NCBI GenBank assembly: GCA_007128345.1
Contig: SKXS01000199.1
Location: 1 to 12,780, forward strand
Origin: Spirochaetia bacterium
GTDB lineage: Bacteria > Spirochaetota > Spirochaetia > PWKH01
Direction: 5' to 3'
DNA: 12,780 nucleotides
A program made the position numbers and the translations under genes. Shown piece by piece: positions 1 through 6,122 of this stretch (positions are counted from its first letter, which is position 1; every line of letters starts with the position of its first letter). A model generated the notes under the pieces. The model saw only the letters and a list, made by a program, of their open reading frames with translations, had not been told where the DNA came from and did no database searches.

Positions 1-1827
1 GTTCTCTTCGGTATAGAGCTGCAGTTCTATAAGCCGTTCAAGCAGCTTTTCTCTGTCAGCTTCAGGGAAGTTGATTATCACCAGTTCCTTGGCATAGAGC
101 TTGGCGATGTACCTGAGTTTTCTTGAGGCACTCCTGGAGGCAAAGAGGTAGTCCGCGTGCCCGTTGTTGATGTATATCACCCCGAGCTCAGGATCATAGG
201 TGCTTCGCCACAGTTCTCCCGGGGCATGACGGAATGAGTAGCCCGGCAGCCCCTTACTGCTGCGGCTCTGTTCTCCCCGGTCTCCCGGCTCTGTAAAGAG
301 TTCCTTGGTAATGGTTATGGTGGCCTCAGCGGTTACTGAGACATCTCCCTGGGTGATGCGGGCAATGAGCACTTCAACTCCCGGTTCGCTGAAAGCTGAG
401 AAATCCACGCTCTCTCCCGTTGTGCCGGAGAGGCTTCCTAGATTGTGGGTGAGCTCCCACGTAACCGAAAACCCGTCTTCAATGGTCCGCTTCCTGCTGT
501 CTCGAGCCTGCACTAGGAATGTCTTCTGTGTATCTACGGAGATCACCGCTGATGAGGGAGATATCATGACAGTATGCAGGGGACCGGGGAACTCAAAAAA
601 CTCCCGACCGCGGTGCTGGTCCTGAACTGCCGGTTCCGGCATGACGATGCTCTCCATGGCTGATCCATCAGTCCCGGCATATTCACTACCCTCAGCTTCG
701 TGCACTGACTCTGATCCCCGGGCGGGAACCCTGAGAATCCTGGGATGTATTGATTCATGCACCTTCAGCCAGCCGTACTCCTCGGACGGCAGAAAATGGA
801 GGGCTTCCCGCATCGCCTTGCTGATGCGCTTCAGGATGCTCTTGCTGGTTTTCTCTTCTTCAGCGCGTTTCTGTTCAGTGATGATTGATTCCAGGGCGCT
901 CTGTACCGGTTCCAGTGAGGCGAGCAGGCTGTCAAACGCATCATCCAGTACTATGCCGGTCCTGGTTCCCGGAGTCAGCTGCAGGAAGGAGACATCTATA
1001 ATGCCTTCAAGCAGGTCGGAATTCCAGGGGTGACAGGAGAAAGCTTCAAGAGAAGTAATGTGCTCCATGACACGTGTGCCGTGGCGATAGAGTCCTACCT
1101 GATTCTGCGGGGATGGGTCATTGATGTACAGCTCGCAGTAGACTTCGCCCAGGGGGCTCTCCGGCAGCGGCAGGTTGTGTATAAGCTGACCAGCGAACTT
1201 CCTCGGTTCGACGAGCAGTTCCTTCCGGGATCTCCGGTCGATGATCCGTATCTCAACCCCGCTTTTTGTGATCCTGTCGCGGAGTTCTGAAGCCAGGTAG
1301 TTCTGGATTTTCTCTCCTGAAAGCTGCCTGATGCCTGACAAAATCGGGGTGATGTGGAGTTCAGTACCTGTCTGCTTGTCACCAAAGAGGTCCCGTACCT
1401 CAGTTATGGTGTATCCAGGATTCTTCTTCACCAGCTGCATGCGGCGGGTAATACCGTCGCTCCCGGTTGACGTCATCTCCAGACGCACTCCCACAGTCCA
1501 GAAGCTCAGCAGCCCGATGCCGAACTCTCCCTGGATATTACGGTGGCCCTGCTTCTTCAGCTGCCTCTTCAGGGAGTCCCCGATATGGGTAGCCACGTAA
1601 TGAAAGTCATCAATACCCAGACCGTCATCAATGACCTTGATGTAGGCATCTCCTCGGTGCTTCCCCCGCACAATCTTGATATGCTTAGCCTGCGCGTCAA
1701 TGCTGTTTTCAACGAATTCGGCAATAGCCTTCAGCGGATTGCTCTGGGAGAGGGCAATAATGGAAATTGCATTCCAGTTGTCACCGATCTTCAGCTTGCC
1801 AGAATTCTTCTGATTCGTCTTAGCCAT
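1..1827 (-). CDS. GHKL-family ATPase (Hsp90/MutL/MORC-like) with Ig-like segment, partial (C-terminus off window)
   Basis: The minus strand is open from an ATG at 1827 to the window edge: 609 codons, no stop, so the C-terminus is missing. The start has a strong Shine-Dalgarno (GGAGGT, 5 bases upstream). The N-terminus shows the Bergerat ATP-binding fold: N-box E37-x3-N41-S-x-D44-A45, then D67-D-G-L-G71, then G100-EFGIG105. The middle (about 225-345) resembles an Hsp90/MORC-type transducer domain, followed by a charged, probably coiled-coil stretch (about 345-380). Residues about 420-509 look like a bacterial Ig-like beta domain, and a conserved-looking C-terminal segment follows. There is no signal peptide, so the protein should be cytosolic. 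Seen: motifs and order. Known: GHKL proteins bind ATP and work as clamps, chaperones or kinases. Function here is unknown; there is no histidine-kinase H-box or MutL endonuclease motif in the visible part. Confidence 0.88.
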   Translation of the reverse strand, partial: MAKTNQKNSGKLKIGDNWNAISIIALSQSNPLKAIAEFVENSIDAQAKHIKIVRGKHRGDAYIKVIDDGLGIDDFHYVATHIGDSLKRQLKKQGHRNIQGEFGIGLLSFWTVGVRLEMTSTGSDGITRRMQLVKKNPGYTITEVRDLFGDKQTGTELHITPILSGIRQLSGEKIQNYLASELRDRITKSGVEIRIIDRRSRKELLVEPRKFAGQLIHNLPLPESPLGEVYCELYINDPSPQNQVGLYRHGTRVMEHITSLEAFSCHPWNSDLLEGIIDVSFLQLTPGTRTGIVLDDAFDSLLASLEPVQSALESIITEQKRAEEEKTSKSILKRISKAMREALHFLPSEEYGWLKVHESIHPRILRVPARGSESVHEAEGSEYAGTDGSAMESIVMPEPAVQDQHRGREFFEFPGPLHTVMISPSSAVISVDTQKTFLVQARDSRKRTIEDGFSVTWELTHNLGSLSGTTGESVDFSAFSEPGVEVLIARITQGDVSVTAEATITITKELFTEPGDRGEQSRSSKGLPGYSFRHAPGELWRSTYDPELGVIYINNGHADYLFASRSASRKLRYIAKLYAKELVIINFPEADREKLLERLIELQLYTEEN

Positions 1828-1854
1828 GGCATACCTCCTGTGGGGTATGTGCTG

Positions 1855-1883
1855 AGTATACTGATAATACATATGGTATAACA
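1855..1883 (-). promoter_or_regulatory. Possible promoter of the GHKL ATPase gene
   Basis: Reading the minus strand, TATACT (1860 to 1855) and TATTAT (1869 to 1864) are candidate -10 boxes in the only AT-rich part of this divergent gap. Transcription from TATACT would begin near 1848 and leave a leader of about 21 bases carrying the GGAGGT ribosome site. I find no good -35 at the right spacing, so this is weak. Towards 1914-1933 there is a GC-rich imperfect hairpin (GGGGA-TACG-TCCCC core) between this site and the promoter of the next gene. Confidence 0.35.
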
Positions 1884-1950
1884 GTGCCTGATCGTATACG
1901 CATGAGGGATTTCCCGGGGATACGTCCCCCCGGTATGCCGAAAAATCAGT

Positions 1951-1978
1951 TTGCCCGTATGCGCAAGTGTGGTATCCT
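1951..1978 (+). promoter_or_regulatory. Sigma70-like promoter abutting the start codon at 1985
   Basis: TTGCCC (1951-1956), a 16-base spacer, then TATCCT (1973-1978). Seven bases beyond the -10 box is 1985, the A of the ATG, so the mRNA would be leaderless. No Shine-Dalgarno is visible. Confidence 0.5.
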
Positions 1979-1984
1979 GTCTCC

Positions 1985-2437
1985 ATGGGCAGAAATACCT
2001 TCATCTGGCTGTGCGCAGTCATCCTTATATGTGCCGCATGCGGCTGCAGGAGAGGCCAGATACTCCAGGAGCTGTATCCTTCCCAGGTGCACTACAGTGC
2101 AGCTTCCCTCGGAAAGGAGGTGGTGCTTGTCACAGATTCCCGTGACGAAGTAACCATCGCAGCGGAATCGATGCTCATCCTCCGGGTGCTCGGAGCGCAC
2201 AAGCCGCCGCACGAGATAGTGATAGGCTTTAGGCAGAACAACCGAGACCTGAGGATTACCGGATACGATCCGAGGGGAGTGTACGCGCCCTTTGCGTTCC
2301 ACGGCACTTTTGAACAGCTTTTCGGTGCAGATGCCGGCATATGCGTCGAGGCGGACATCATGCTGGTTCCCGTTGAATCGCAGGAAGCCTACAGCCTGGA
2401 GCATTTACGCATCAATAGGACTGCAGACCATCAGTAA
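1985..2437 (+). CDS. Small putative lipoprotein of unknown function
   Basis: 150 residues. I chose the ATG at 1985 over an in-frame upstream ATG at 1967, which would lie within the predicted promoter. The N-terminus is one Arg followed by a hydrophobic stretch (residues 6-18) ending in a cysteine-rich ICAACGC. C19 is the likely lipidated cysteine of a relaxed lipobox (I-C-A-A-C), though C21 is possible. The mature part (about 130 residues) is polar, with alternating beta-strand-like segments such as EVVLVTDSR and EIVIGFRQ, and ends without a membrane anchor. I recognise no family. It is divergent from the ATPase gene and 87 bases ahead of the PlsY-like gene. Expected location is the cell envelope, by inference from the signal only. 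Confidence 0.62.
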   Translation: MGRNTFIWLCAVILICAACGCRRGQILQELYPSQVHYSAASLGKEVVLVTDSRDEVTIAAESMLILRVLGAHKPPHEIVIGFRQNNRDLRITGYDPRGVYAPFAFHGTFEQLFGADAGICVEADIMLVPVESQEAYSLEHLRINRTADHQ

Positions 2438-2455
2438 CTGCAGAACCGGATGGTC

Positions 2456-2493
2456 ATCAGCTTGGATAATGTCTGTCTGATATTGCTTTTTTA
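2456..2493 (+). terminator. Weak candidate terminator after the small lipoprotein gene
   Basis: A short inverted repeat (ATCAG at 2456-2460, CTGAT at 2477-2481, 16-base loop) is followed after four bases by six Ts (2488-2493). A second inverted repeat, GACCATC (2426-2432) with GATGGTC (2449-2455), overlaps the stop codon. Both stems are short with large loops, so termination may be partial and transcription may continue into the PlsY-like gene. Confidence 0.25.
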
Positions 2494-2524
2494 ATGCCCT
2501 GTGAGGGTATGTAAGGGGGTGCGT

Positions 2525-3202
2525 ATGGATGTCCTGGTACTGCTGCTTTTCTGTATCGCCGCCTACTTGTATGGAAGCATCAATTTGGCACTCATTCTTG
2601 CACGGCACATAGGCGGCATTGACATCAGGGATACAGGTACGAGAAATGCGGGTACGGCCAATATCGGGAGGACCTTAGGAAGGCGATGGGCATTTCTGGT
2701 ATTCCTCTTTGACCTCTCAAAAAGCCTGCTCCCTATGACTGCAGCCGGAGCACTGCTGGCGGACGGCGATACCCTGGCAGGAACTATAGGCCTCCTGCTG
2801 ATAGCGCTCTCAGCAGTGCTTGGGCACTGCAGGCCGCTCTACTATCAGTTCAAGGGGGGAGGGGGCATCGTTACGGTCATGGGCGCCCTGTGCTATTTTG
2901 TCTTTGCTGAGTTCTTCATATCGCTGGTGCTTGCCTATATAATCGCTGAATTATTCCTGAGGCATACCCAGTACCGCATCGGCCAGTGGGTCCCTATCCT
3001 CTTTTTATCCATAACTCCAGTGGTTACCCTCCTGGCGAGCTTGTTTTTGGATCTCCATATCATTGCGGGAATCACCCTGGGGGGAAAACCACCCTACCTT
3101 GCCGCAGTTGTCCTGGTATTCGGGCTGTGCATAATCCTGCTGAATCAGCATGTGTTCCGTGGAAAAGTTGCCGAGGCCCGTTCGTTCAAGGGAAAGCCCT
3201 AG
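2525..3202 (+). CDS. plsY: PlsY-like glycerol-3-phosphate acyltransferase with altered motifs
   Basis: 225 residues, close to the usual PlsY length, with several hydrophobic helices. The ATG at 2525 has AAGGGGG five bases upstream; the in-frame ATG at 2501 lies before that site and lacks one. Known: PlsY is an integral membrane enzyme that moves an acyl group from acyl-phosphate to glycerol 3-phosphate to make lysophosphatidate. Seen: GSINLALILAR (17-27) and the motif-1 block GTRNAGTANIGRTLG (38-52), where the classical SGNIGATN is T-R-N-A-G-T-A-N. Motif 2 (109-117) reads FKGGGGIVT, with Gly113 where Lys is usual. The C-terminal motif HRENI is reduced to NQHVFRG (207-213). It could be an active variant or a paralog with another substrate. 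Its stop codon overlaps that of the opposing lipid-kinase-like gene. Confidence 0.8.
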   Translation: MDVLVLLLFCIAAYLYGSINLALILARHIGGIDIRDTGTRNAGTANIGRTLGRRWAFLVFLFDLSKSLLPMTAAGALLADGDTLAGTIGLLLIALSAVLGHCRPLYYQFKGGGGIVTVMGALCYFVFAEFFISLVLAYIIAELFLRHTQYRIGQWVPILFLSITPVVTLLASLFLDLHIIAGITLGGKPPYLAAVVLVFGLCIILLNQHVFRGKVAEARSFKGKP

Positions 3203-3996
3203 ATCTGGAAGAAGAACTGCATCACCGAGAGGATGACCGCCGAGAAGATGCCGACAGTCAGGTTGTCATCTATGTCTTTGGAAAAGAGCTCTATGGCGGT
3301 TGCGCAGATGCTGCCGACAAAGAGATATGCCGCAGGGTAGGGAATAAAGAGATAGATAATGTACCCGGCAATTAGTGATCCCATGAGGAATGCGAGGGTG
3401 CCTTCCAGGGTACGGTGCTCAAAGATCCTGATCTTTCCGAATCGGATGCCGATAAGTTTACTGGAGAGGTCGCCTATGGTGAGAAATCCAAGAGAGAGGT
3501 AGGTAATAGGGGGTGAGAAGATGAGGAACACGGCAAACAGGGAGACCATGAAGGCGGTCATGGAGGAGAATTTTCTGCGCTCTCCCCGTTTGTATATCCT
3601 GTCGCTGTGCAGGGTTGAAAAAATCCTAATCAGATCGGTAATGATGAATACCATCGCCACGATTCCAATCAGCGTGAGGGTTGCCCTGCTGCCTATGGTA
3701 AGGTCAATGGGGATGAACAGCAGCGCGAAGGGACGGGCAAGCACCCGCCACAGTTTGAGCTCAACTTCAGGCGGCTTGGAAAACACCCCGCATCTCACTG
3801 ACGCATAAAGCGCGGCTGCGCCCAGGAGCGCAGACACAACCCCAGGCCAGAGGAGTTCCGGCTGCCATAGGGGAGCGGCATTGATGATGTACTGAGCAGC
3901 CGCAAAGAAAAAGAATACACACGCCGCGGAAAAGATATTTTTCATTGAGGCAAGGGACAGCAATGCCACAAGTGCCAGTACAATGACTGAAAGCAT
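3199..3996 (-). CDS. CTP-dependent diacylglycerol/polyprenol kinase-like membrane protein (Dgk1/Sec59 type)
   Basis: 265 residues, about eight hydrophobic segments. The ATG at 3996 has a GAGGTG ribosome site six bases upstream. Seen in order: a hydrophobic N-terminal region; D121-L-I-R124; E139-R-R-K-F143; G175-D-LSSKLIGIRFGK (175-188); R195-T-L-E-G199; and a terminal IDDNLTV block (about 242-248). Known: the GD...G...G, K/R-x-EG and DDNL blocks mark the CTP-transferring family that includes yeast diacylglycerol kinase Dgk1, dolichol kinase Sec59 and phytol kinase. Inference: it phosphorylates a lipid alcohol with CTP at the inner membrane, or is a divergent CDP-lipid synthase. It converges on the PlsY-like gene, which acts on the same lipid pool, but being on opposite strands they are not one operon. 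Confidence 0.78.
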   Translation of the reverse strand: MLSVIVLALVALLSLASMKNIFSAACVFFFFAAAQYIINAAPLWQPELLWPGVVSALLGAAALYASVRCGVFSKPPEVELKLWRVLARPFALLFIPIDLTIGSRATLTLIGIVAMVFIITDLIRIFSTLHSDRIYKRGERRKFSSMTAFMVSLFAVFLIFSPPITYLSLGFLTIGDLSSKLIGIRFGKIRIFEHRTLEGTLAFLMGSLIAGYIIYLFIPYPAAYLFVGSICATAIELFSKDIDDNLTVGIFSAVILSVMQFFFQI

Positions 3997-4019
3997 GAGG
4001 ACACCTCTGCAGCTATGCT

Positions 4020-4036
4020 ACCGCACATAACGCGGT
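4020..4036. other. Small hairpin in the gap upstream of the lipid-kinase-like gene
   Basis: ACCGC (4020-4024) and GCGGT (4032-4036) form a perfect 5-bp stem with a 7-base loop, lying 24 to 40 bases upstream of the minus-strand start at 3996. It could sit in the 5' leader of that mRNA or be chance. No convincing minus-strand promoter was found; TTGTAT-17-TAGCAT is the best weak candidate. Confidence 0.2.
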
Positions 4037-4100
4037 GATACAAGAGCAAACAGGCAAGAATGTCCTGCGCTCTGTAAGTCCCGTTTTATTACTGCGCTGA

Positions 4101-4129
4101 TTGAGCATAGCGTCACTTATCGGTACAAT
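4101..4129 (+). promoter_or_regulatory. Sigma70-like promoter of the MFS transporter gene
   Basis: TTGAGC (4101-4106), exactly 17 bases, then TACAAT (4124-4129). The expected transcription start is about 4136, only two bases before the ATG at 4138, and no clear Shine-Dalgarno is present. Confidence 0.6.
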
Positions 4130-4137
4130 GAGATATC

Positions 4138-5490
4138 ATGCGCAGTTCCATCCTGATTCTCGCAGCCGGGACGATGGGTATGCTTGCTACCCTGCCCGGT
4201 CAGACCAACGGAGTATCTCCCTTTACCGATCATCTCATTTCCTCACTGGATATTTCCCGAAGCGCCATCAGCCTGGCGTATCTGGGGGGTACGGTAGCAA
4301 GCGCGCTGTGCATGCCCGCTGCGGGGAGCCTGTATGACCGATGGGGCTCAAAGCGTATCTCTCTGATGGCAGGGGCGGCGTTGGGGGGGAGTGTCATCGC
4401 CCTCAGCTATGCCGACAGGGCTTCCGGTGCACTCTCCGCTGTATTTCCATGGATGACAAATGCAGTATCCGCCGTCCTGGTCATGACAGCCGGGTTCTTC
4501 CTGATCCGATTTTTCGGACAGGGAATACTGAACATATCCAGCCGGTCTATGGTGATGAAGTGGTTTGACCACCGCAGGGGTGCGGCCAATGCAGTGCTTT
4601 CTCCTGCTGCCGCGCTGGGGTTTGCCTTCGCGCCGCTGGGTTTCGACATGCTGATAACCTCCTTCGGATGGCGGGGAGCCTGGAGGCTCATAGGTGTATT
4701 CCTTATGAGCGTATTCGTTCTCGTTGTCCTGCTGTTCTACGCAGATCCTACGTCATCCCAGCAGGAGGCAATCCGCAGGATCATGCCGAAGGATATCCGG
4801 CTGATGCGCACCCTGAAGTCCCTCATCTCCAGGAAGCGGAACTTTGATCCGCCCCGGCCGCTGCGTGACTATACCCTCCGGGAGGCTAGGAGGACCTATG
4901 TCTTCTGGTACTTTAATATTGCCACTGGATTCGCATCGCTGGTGGGAACCGGCTTTACCTTTCATGTGGTTGGTATATTTGCGTCTGCAGGTATGTCCCG
5001 GACAGCGGCGTTGGCGGTATTCTTCCCCGCAACCATGCTTGCGGTCATTGTGCAGTCCTTAAGCAGCGTCCTCAGCGACTTCGTCAGGCTCAGGTGGTTC
5101 CCGTTCATACAGATGACTGGTCTCTTGATCATGATGTGGGCGGTGCTGATTCTCAGCGAAGGCCTTCCCTACCTTCTGCTGATCCTCGGTCTCGGTTTGA
5201 ATACGGCGATGAACGGCATTGTCGGGATCATCTCCTGGCCGCGGTTCTTCGGACTGCGCCATCTCGGAAAGATCACAGGCGCAAATTTTGTCTGGGTGGT
5301 CGGCGGCAGCGCATTGGGTCCCTATTTATACAGCCTTTCGGACTTGATCTGGGGCACCTACCGGCATGCAGCAATTGTCTTTGCCTTGATTGCGGCGGTC
5401 CTGCTGGTTTTGTCGTTTCTTGCAGAAAATCCAAATAAGGCGGATTCCATTATCCCGGTTTCAACGGAAGAGGACGCAGAACCCAGGTAA
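4138..5490 (+). CDS. MFS transporter, monocarboxylate/oxalate-formate antiporter type
   Basis: 450 residues with about twelve hydrophobic segments and a long central cytoplasmic loop (about 205-250), as usual for MFS carriers. Seen: PGQTNGVSPF near residues 20-29; the signature loop motif D67-R-W-G-S-K-R73 between helices 2 and 3; and RFFGQGILNISSR (124-136) followed by MKWFDHRRGAA, a pattern typical of the monocarboxylate porter and oxalate/formate branches. Known: these move small organic acids by symport or antiport. The actual substrate cannot be read from the sequence. The only ATG fitting the hydrophobic N-terminus is 4138, directly behind a promoter and without a ribosome-binding sequence. 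The gene carries runs of G6 (4285-4290 region) and G7 (4383-4389). The polar 20-residue C-terminus is cytoplasmic by prediction. Confidence 0.87.
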   Translation: MRSSILILAAGTMGMLATLPGQTNGVSPFTDHLISSLDISRSAISLAYLGGTVASALCMPAAGSLYDRWGSKRISLMAGAALGGSVIALSYADRASGALSAVFPWMTNAVSAVLVMTAGFFLIRFFGQGILNISSRSMVMKWFDHRRGAANAVLSPAAALGFAFAPLGFDMLITSFGWRGAWRLIGVFLMSVFVLVVLLFYADPTSSQQEAIRRIMPKDIRLMRTLKSLISRKRNFDPPRPLRDYTLREARRTYVFWYFNIATGFASLVGTGFTFHVVGIFASAGMSRTAALAVFFPATMLAVIVQSLSSVLSDFVRLRWFPFIQMTGLLIMMWAVLILSEGLPYLLLILGLGLNTAMNGIVGIISWPRFFGLRHLGKITGANFVWVVGGSALGPYLYSLSDLIWGTYRHAAIVFALIAAVLLVLSFLAENPNKADSIIPVSTEEDAEPR

Positions 5491-5525
5491 ATTCCCATGG
5501 GTAACCACTGCCCGTTTGCGGCATA

Positions 5526-5554
5526 TTGCTCTATCTATTGCGAAGGCGTACAAT
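5526..5554 (+). promoter_or_regulatory. Sigma70-like promoter of the four-helix membrane protein gene
   Basis: TTGCTC (5526-5531), a 17-base spacer, then TACAAT (5549-5554). The predicted start of transcription is about 5561, twelve bases ahead of the ATG at 5573 and on top of another ATG at 5560. Confidence 0.5.
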
Positions 5555-5572
5555 AGTCCATGGGGATACGGT

Positions 5573-6016
5573 ATGGAACATAATAACCGATTGACCAAGA
5601 CAGTGACTATTGTCGGATTGGTGCTCATCTGGATTCCGCTCCTGGCCCCTGCCGTGCTGTCCATCGAGGCGTTTTTCTCAATAGGCAGGTTCCTCTTTGA
5701 CTACCTCATGCCTGCGGAGCTCTTTTCCATTGCCGCCGGCGGAGCCCTCCTGCTTATCTGGGCTTCCTTCAGGGTCCGCTCCAGGAGGAGAGTGATCGGG
5801 TGGGGAAGTGCCGCTGCGGTGCTTTTGCTATACGGGGGACAGGGAATTGCTGTAGTGACTGGATTGGCATCAGGAGAGCGGGAAGCCGCGGGATGGCCGT
5901 TTTTCCTTGCAGTCGGGTCTATTATCATGTATGCGGTCATGCTGGCGGTCATCGGAGTCGGGGGGATACTGCTTGTGAAAGATTTAGTGAAGGACTCCCG
6001 TTCAGCGAAGGCCTAA
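5573..6016 (+). CDS. Hypothetical membrane protein with four predicted helices
   Basis: 147 residues. Hydrophobic segments at about 10-32, 40-64, 76-97 and 108-136 suggest four transmembrane helices, with a short Arg-rich loop (VRSRRRV, about 68-74) and a Lys-rich C-terminal tail, both probably cytoplasmic by the positive-inside rule. I recognise no family and no catalytic motif. The start at 5573 is the first ATG in this frame that does not run back into the MFS gene; a weak GGGG (5562-5565) lies seven bases before it. It follows the MFS gene by 82 bases but appears to have its own promoter. A 7-codon ORF at 5560-5583 overlaps its start. Confidence 0.66.
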   Translation: MEHNNRLTKTVTIVGLVLIWIPLLAPAVLSIEAFFSIGRFLFDYLMPAELFSIAAGGALLLIWASFRVRSRRRVIGWGSAAAVLLLYGGQGIAVVTGLASGEREAAGWPFFLAVGSIIMYAVMLAVIGVGGILLVKDLVKDSRSAKA

Positions 6017-6036
6017 GACGGTTCGCAGGGTATCCG

Positions 6037-6061
6037 GGCGGATGCGCATGATGCTTCCGCC
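6037..6061. terminator. Candidate hairpin between convergent genes
   Basis: GGCGGA (6037-6042) and TCCGCC (6056-6061) form a 6-bp GC-rich stem; GCA/TGC inside can add pairing. It lies in the 106-base gap where two genes converge, so it could end transcription in either direction. There is no T tract on either side, so Rho-independent action is doubtful. The palindromes ATCATGAT (6063-6070) and AGCATATGCT (6073-6082) follow directly. Confidence 0.35.
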
Positions 6062-6122
6062 GATCATGATTCAGCATATGCTTTGGCCTTCCTGATAGAG
6101 CCAACGGAAAACTGCGCCAGGA

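Noticed and set aside
305..1881. Several plus-strand ORFs (305-625, 641-1033, 1030-1290, 1331-1600, 1543-1881)
   Set aside because: They lie antisense to the GHKL ATPase frame, which has clear motifs throughout; their translations are low-complexity Ser/Arg-rich and lack ribosome sites.
1946..2404. 152-codon minus-strand ORF
   Set aside because: It is antisense to the small lipoprotein gene, whose plus frame has a signal segment and promoter; the minus product shows no recognisable features.
2986..3375. 129-codon plus-strand ORF across the PlsY/kinase junction
   Set aside because: It overlaps two well-supported genes in another frame and its translation has no domain.
5390..5572. N-terminal extension of the four-helix membrane protein into the MFS gene
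   Set aside because: It would overlap 100 bases of the MFS coding region and the promoter; the ATG at 5573 starts directly before the first helix.
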